From Clostridia bacterium (GTDB lineage Bacteria; Bacillota_A; Clostridia; Oscillospirales; Acutalibacteraceae), in NCBI GenBank assembly GCA_024699005.1, contig JAILQN010000255.1, positions 1 to 18,504 of the forward strand: a DNA stretch of 18,504 nucleotides, in the 5' to 3' direction. Below the pieces are notes generated by a model, which had not been told where the DNA came from, searched no databases, and saw nothing but the letters and a program-made list of their open reading frames with translations. Below, piece by piece: positions 14,533 through 18,504 of this stretch; within the stretch, counting starts at the first letter, position 1, and the number at the start of each line of letters is the position of its first letter. Made by a program: the position numbers and the translations under genes.

Positions 14533-15428
14533 AAACATTAAAAAAAGCCACAGCGTTCATCCTTGCCGTCTGCCTTTGCGCGATGATGCCATTCGCGCTG
14601 GCAGAGGATGCCCACGAGTATATGCTCGGCGACATTAACGGAGACAAAAAAATCACTGCGGACGACGCAAGGACGATCCTGCGCGCCTCCGCAAAATTAG
14701 AGGATCCCCTTCCTCTTCTGCAGGCTGACGCCAATAACGACAACCAGATAACCGCCGACGATGCAAGGACCATACTTCGCAAATCCGCGAAGCTTGAAAA
14801 TCTTTTCTACGGATATGACGAGAATGATATGCCGAATATCCTTGATACTCTTCGCAGCGGCAATTATTCAATAATCATCGACTTCGCGGGAGTGTCCGTG
14901 ATGCTAACGCTGAAGGACGGCATGCTTTATATGCCGGCAGATGGTTTTATGGATCTGCTGGGCGGATCCGACACGGGTGATCTCGGCATCAGCGGCTTTA
15001 TCAACGAGATGGGCATCCTGTTCTCCGGCAACAATATGTATCTGCTGTTCACAGATGTGACCGGGCTTATCTCCGGCACTGACGGGCAGAAATGCTATTT
15101 TGCGATGACCGAAGACTTCCTGGGCGAAGACGGCAATGAGATCGCGTCGTTCGTGGATGTGCTTTTCTTCCCGGAAAGCGAGAATTATACCGAGACCGGC
15201 ACAGTACAGTTTGAAGGCGAGGACTGCCTTGTCTACAGCGCGACCGCCGGCGACGGCAACACGAAAGATCTGTACCTGGGCTATAACGCACAGCTCATGG
15301 CTATAGTGTATACCGACGGGGACGGATCCGGCGCGATACCCGTCAGCTATATCACAGACGACGTTTCCGGCGGCGTATTCACCATTGCCGACAGGGAGTT
15401 TATCGATCTTTCCAAACTGATGGGATAG
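14529..15428 (+). CDS. Secreted protein with N-terminal dockerin
   Basis: The 299-residue protein starts at 14529 by ATGA overlap with the preceding gene, with GAAGGGAG 8 nt upstream. The signal peptide ends near FALAED (residue 25). A complete type I dockerin follows at once: loop 1 uses D35, N37, D39 and D46 (LGDINGDKKITADDAR), and loop 2 uses D67, N69, D71 and D78. Each loop is followed by the (I/L)LRxSAKLE signature, the same as in the dockerin of the large modular protein. Residues about 100-299 (NYSIIIDFAGVSVMLTLKDG, MLYMPADGFMD, TKDLYLGYNAQLMAIVYTDG) are rich in predicted beta strands and resemble outer-surface LolA/LppX-like sheets only in general pattern; I do not recognise the family. 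A dockerin directly after the signal peptide is less common than a C-terminal one. Confidence 0.85.
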   Translation: MKTLKKATAFILAVCLCAMMPFALAEDAHEYMLGDINGDKKITADDARTILRASAKLEDPLPLLQADANNDNQITADDARTILRKSAKLENLFYGYDENDMPNILDTLRSGNYSIIIDFAGVSVMLTLKDGMLYMPADGFMDLLGGSDTGDLGISGFINEMGILFSGNNMYLLFTDVTGLISGTDGQKCYFAMTEDFLGEDGNEIASFVDVLFFPESENYTETGTVQFEGEDCLVYSATAGDGNTKDLYLGYNAQLMAIVYTDGDGSGAIPVSYITDDVSGGVFTIADREFIDLSKLMG

Positions 15429-15468
15429 TACGGTTTTTATAATTGCATCACGCAGAATCCGAAACGAC

Positions 15469-16557
15469 TTGGAACACGGTTCAGAACTCAAAACCAAAAA
15501 CTCAAAGCTCAAAGCTGTTTTTCTTATCGCCCTTGCCGTTCTGGCGACGGGGCTTACGGGTTGCGGTTCCGAAACACAGACCGCCCTCACGGTGAATGGT
15601 TCGGCGGAGATAAACGAAGAGATATTCACCTATTTCCTGAATTACGAATACTGGTCCGGAGGCAGTTCCTACGACTCCGAATATATCTCGCATGCCACCA
15701 ACGACTGTCTCGCTTACGTTACCGTCAATTCCGCCTGCCGCGAGCTGGGCGTGCGGCTCAACGGCGCGGAGAAAGCGGACTGTTCGCGGGAGACCAACTC
15801 CCTTTGGCGGCTTTATGAGGATTATCTTACCGAACTGGGCATATCCAAAAACACTTTTTTCAAGATCAAGCAGTACGAGTACATGAAAGACGCCCTGCGC
15901 TTCGCGCTGTACGACACGGGCGGCTATCAGGCGATACCGGAAAACGATCTGAAGGCTTATTTCAACGGTACCTACGCCGGTATCAAGTATTATTACGAGT
16001 CTCTGTACACCGTTCTGCCGTCGGAGACCCTGGCCGGTATGACAGCTGCGCAGGTGGAGAATTACAATGCCTCAGTTGCCGCCGCCAACGACCGCTATGA
16101 ACGCCTGACACGTCTTGCGACGCTGGTCAACAGCGATCAGTACACCATTGACGAAGCTTACATGGCGGCGACCGGCGACGTGAACGAGGGAGCCGGCGCG
16201 AAAACTGCGGTTCTGTCCGCAGACAGTTCAAGCTTTACGGCTGAATTCATAAACGCGGTGTTCAGCCAGCAGGTCGGAACCACCTTTATAGTCACGAACG
16301 CCGACCGCAGCTATATCTATTTCGTGGAGCGCATCGGGCTTTTTGACGACGGCGACACTCTGTTCAACGAATACCGGGACGAATGTCTGCGCGGATATTC
16401 CGAAAGCTTTTTGACGAATGAGATAAACACCCGTTCCGCCGGATTCAAGGCGGTAAGGCATACTGACGTGACAGACAAATGCCTTGAACGGGTCAAAAAG
16501 ATAGACAGATCAAAATATGCGGGAACGGAAGAATTCGTTTTTCCGGAAATCGGGTGA
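15469..16557 (+). CDS. Lipoprotein, SurA/PrsA-like foldase or chaperone (start uncertain)
   Basis: The frame opens at TTG 15469 and gives 362 residues. No ATG or good ribosome binding site lies between there and the signal sequence, so the start is provisional. A lipobox LTGC puts the lipidated cysteine at residue 32. The mature part begins with a SurA-N/PrsA-like opening (ALTVNGSAEINEEIFTYFLN), a long helical region with KTAVLSADSSSFTAEFINAVF, and a late YFVERI strand, as in PrsA-type extracytoplasmic foldases. A full parvulin isomerase domain is not evident, so it may be a chaperone without isomerase activity. A TATAAT at 15438-15443 could serve as its -10. The first 15 codons are built from AACTCAAA/AGCTCAAA repeats. 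It lies 40 nt after the dockerin gene, possibly co-transcribed. Confidence 0.75.
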   Translation: MEHGSELKTKNSKLKAVFLIALAVLATGLTGCGSETQTALTVNGSAEINEEIFTYFLNYEYWSGGSSYDSEYISHATNDCLAYVTVNSACRELGVRLNGAEKADCSRETNSLWRLYEDYLTELGISKNTFFKIKQYEYMKDALRFALYDTGGYQAIPENDLKAYFNGTYAGIKYYYESLYTVLPSETLAGMTAAQVENYNASVAAANDRYERLTRLATLVNSDQYTIDEAYMAATGDVNEGAGAKTAVLSADSSSFTAEFINAVFSQQVGTTFIVTNADRSYIYFVERIGLFDDGDTLFNEYRDECLRGYSESFLTNEINTRSAGFKAVRHTDVTDKCLERVKKIDRSKYAGTEEFVFPEIG

Positions 16558-16779
16558 GTAATGAGCAATGTGCAATTTGCAATGTGCAATTGCGTCATTA
16601 CTTGCTTCGACGGTTAAGTTTTCTCCGCCCCGGAAAAATGTGTAATCCGTGATTACAGTTTAAGACCGCAGGAATATCTCAACGGTTCTCAGTTGTATAA
16701 TTCTGTCGGGGCGGCAGTGATCTTACGGTTTTGAAATCTGAAGCGCAATTACACATTGCACATTGCTAATTGCACATTG
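16558..16779. repeat. Large GCAAT-rich imperfect inverted repeat (MITE-like)
   Basis: The left arm at 16566-16594 (CAATGTGCAATTTGCAATG...TTGCG) is the imperfect reverse complement of 16744-16779 (CGCAATTACACATTGCAC...CACATTG). Inside, CCGCCCC (16625-16631) pairs with GGGGCGG (16708-16714), and TGTAATC-CGT-GATTACA (16641-16657) is a perfect small hairpin. The left arm is itself enclosed by GTAATGA (16558-16564) and TCATTAC (16595-16601). The whole unit can fold into one long cruciform. No ORF is inside. A TATAAT at 16696-16701 might be a promoter for the kinase gene, without a matching -35. It overlaps the stop codon region of the lipoprotein gene. Confidence 0.75.
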
Positions 16780-16826
16780 ACGACACCGTTTTCTTTACTG
16801 AAACACAGAAAGGACTGGAAGATACC

Positions 16827-18242
16827 ATGTCAAAAAGGGTATTGGCTTTCGACTTCGGAGCTTCCTCCGGGCGGGCCATAATCGGCGAATATGCGGACGG
16901 AAAGATCACTCTCAACGAGGTGCACCGTTTCGACAATTCCCCGGTCATGCTCGGCGGGACGTATTACTGGGACGTTCTGCGGCTGTTCCATGAGATCAAA
17001 CAGGGGATACTCGCGGCAAAAGCCGCGGGCGGCTTCGACACCATAGGTATAGACACCTGGGGCGTGGACTTCGGCCTCATCGGCAAAGACGGCAGACTGC
17101 TGGAAAATCCGGTCCACTACCGCGACAGACGCACCGACGGTATGATAGACAGGGCGGACGAGCTGATCGCGCGCGAGGTGCTGTATTCGCACACGGGAAT
17201 ACAGATAATCTATTTCAACACCGTCTATCAGCTGCTTTCTCTTAAGGAGAAACGCCCCGAACTGCTGGAAAGGGCGGACAAGGTTCTGTTCATGCCCGAT
17301 CTGTTCGGCTATTTCCTGACCGGCAATATGACCAGCGAGTATTCCATCGCAACCACTTCTGGCCTTGTCAACCTTAAGACAGGCGACTGGGACAAAGAAA
17401 TATTCGAAAAACTCGGCATAGACGCGGGCAAGATGTGCCCGATCGCTCCGTCCGGTTCCGTTCTGGGGAATCTCCGCAAAGAGATATGCGACGAGCTCGG
17501 CGTTCCGTCGGTACCGGTCATCTCCGTATGCGGACACGACACACAGAGCGCCGTCACGGCCGTACCCACGGCGGGCAGCGATTTCGCCTTTATCTCCAGC
17601 GGCACGTGGAGCCTGTTCGGCACGGAGATAGAATCTCCCATCACGTCCGACGCCGCGCGCTCCTTCAATATCACTAACGAGGGCGGCTACGGCTACTCGA
17701 TCGCATTCCTTAAGAATATCGCCGGGCTCTGGCTGATACAGGAAAGCCGCCGGCAGTACAGACGCGAGGGCAAAGAGTATTCCTACGCCGATCTTGAACG
17801 CCTCGCGCTGGAGGCCGAACCGGATAAATTCCGCATCGACCCGGACGACGAGATCTTCGCTCCTCCCGGAGATATGCCCGGCAGGATACGGGACTATTGC
17901 GAAAAAGACGGACAGGGGCGTCCGGAGACAGTGGGCGAAGTGATCCGCTGCATCTACGAGAGCCTAGCCGCGAAGTATAAATACGTTTTAGGCGGTATCG
18001 AGAACTGCACCGGCAAGAAATTCGACAAGATCCACGTCGTCGGCGGAGGCACCAAGGACGGACTTCTGTGCCGTATGACGGCGGACGTCTGCGGTCTGCC
18101 CGTATACGCCGGGCCTGTGGAGGCGACGGTTCTCGGAAACGTCGCCGTTCAGCTGCTCTCCTCCGGGGAGCTGGCGGACATCGCCGAAGCAAGGAAGGTA
18201 ATCGCGGACAGCTTTGAATTGAAACAGTATTATCCGAAATAA
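16827..18242 (+). CDS. rhaB: FGGY-family sugar kinase, rhamnulokinase type (possibly acting on L-fuculose)
   Basis: The 471-residue cytoplasmic enzyme starts at ATG 16827 with GGAAG 5 nt upstream and AGGA a little further; the longer frame from TTG 16770 would begin inside the inverted repeat. The ATP-site opening FDFGASSGRAIIGEY (8-22), TIGIDTWGVDFGLI (72-85), CGHDTQSAV (235-243, D238 as the likely catalytic base), ISSGTWSLFGTE (256-267) and VVGGGTKD are diagnostic of RhaB-like FGGY kinases. RhaB phosphorylates L-rhamnulose to the 1-phosphate. The next gene, 37 nt on, is L-fucose isomerase and no rhamnose isomerase is seen, so the physiological substrate may be L-fuculose; that is inference. 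Length is normal for the family. Confidence 0.93.
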   Translation: MSKRVLAFDFGASSGRAIIGEYADGKITLNEVHRFDNSPVMLGGTYYWDVLRLFHEIKQGILAAKAAGGFDTIGIDTWGVDFGLIGKDGRLLENPVHYRDRRTDGMIDRADELIAREVLYSHTGIQIIYFNTVYQLLSLKEKRPELLERADKVLFMPDLFGYFLTGNMTSEYSIATTSGLVNLKTGDWDKEIFEKLGIDAGKMCPIAPSGSVLGNLRKEICDELGVPSVPVISVCGHDTQSAVTAVPTAGSDFAFISSGTWSLFGTEIESPITSDAARSFNITNEGGYGYSIAFLKNIAGLWLIQESRRQYRREGKEYSYADLERLALEAEPDKFRIDPDDEIFAPPGDMPGRIRDYCEKDGQGRPETVGEVIRCIYESLAAKYKYVLGGIENCTGKKFDKIHVVGGGTKDGLLCRMTADVCGLPVYAGPVEATVLGNVAVQLLSSGELADIAEARKVIADSFELKQYYPK

Positions 18243-18279
18243 CACATAATAATCCAGAATCAATAAAAGGAGAAACAAT

Positions 18280-18504
18280 ATGGCAGAAACAAGATTTGCC
18301 GGGGAGTACCCCGTAATCGGAATCAGACCCATCATTGACGGAAGAAAGGGCCCGCTCGACGTTCGCGGCAGCCTTGAGGCTCAGACCATGGGTATGGCGC
18401 AGGCGGCGGCGAAGCTGTTCCGCGAAAACGTGTTCTACTCCAACGGCGAGCCCGTTAAGGTGGTCATTTCCGACACCACCATCGGCAGGAACGGCGAAAC
18501 GGCT
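18280..18504 (+). CDS. fucI: L-fucose isomerase, N-terminal part (cut by window end)
   Basis: The start at ATG 18280 follows AAAAGGAG (18265-18272) by 7 nt. The 75 residues present (EYPVIGIRPIIDGRKGPLDV, RGSLEAQTMGMAQAAAK, VKVVISDTTIGR) match the first domain of FucI, whose E. coli member opens IGIRPVIDGRR and has SLEEQTM and VISDTCI at the same places. The enzyme interconverts L-fucose and L-fuculose (and D-arabinose/D-ribulose) using Mn2+. The metal-binding residues lie beyond the window, so integrity cannot be judged. It is co-directional with the kinase gene and probably in its operon. Confidence 0.9.
   Translation, partial: MAETRFAGEYPVIGIRPIIDGRKGPLDVRGSLEAQTMGMAQAAAKLFRENVFYSNGEPVKVVISDTTIGRNGETA

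Overview
The window looks like part of the chromosome of an anaerobic, Gram-positive gut Clostridia (Oscillospirales or a related uncultured lineage). This is inferred from the domain types: dockerins with the DARxxLRxSAKLE signature, InlB/Listeria-Bacteroides repeats, a BspA-like leucine-rich-repeat protein, a DUF6273-type module, DUF4838, strong AGGAGG-type ribosome binding sites, and dispersed palindromic elements. All genes I accept are on the + strand. I see no rRNA, tRNA, CRISPR array or intact transposase.

Layout. (1) 1-789 is non-coding and dense in repeats: a roughly 65-bp dispersed repeat, a long imperfect inverted repeat with nested hairpins, a terminator-like hairpin, and a 162-bp MITE-like element with 18-bp terminal inverted repeats and a TTAG duplication. 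(2) 790-4698 encodes a 1302-residue secreted modular protein: DUF6273-like module, InlB repeats, papain-like Cys/His domain, Ig-like domain, dockerin. A clear terminator follows, then a second copy of the dispersed repeat. (3) 5097-7676 holds a putative HTH regulator and a protein with two gamma-glutamylcyclotransferase-like domains, each behind a promoter overlapped by a dyad. (4) 7763-11575 is a secreted DUF4838 protein and a secreted GH141-like beta-helix protein, 9 nt apart behind a good promoter. (5) 11587-12626 is a DUF1016/YhcG-type nuclease gene broken by one frameshift. (6) 12775-13335 is a flavin reductase-like protein. (7) 13462-16557 is a cell-surface cluster: BspA-like LRR membrane protein, N-terminal-dockerin protein (ATGA overlap), and a SurA/PrsA-like lipoprotein. 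(8) After a large GCAAT-rich inverted-repeat element come an FGGY kinase of the rhamnulokinase family and the start of L-fucose isomerase, cut by the window end.

Working model (inference). The window combines extracellular glycan attack (DUF4838 plus GH141-like, a family that includes alpha-L-fucosidases), surface and dockerin proteins, and cytoplasmic deoxyhexose catabolism (FucI plus an FGGY kinase that may act on L-fuculose). The most unusual items are the modular cysteine-peptidase/dockerin protein lying between direct repeats, the double GGCT protein, and the repeat elements placed at gene boundaries.
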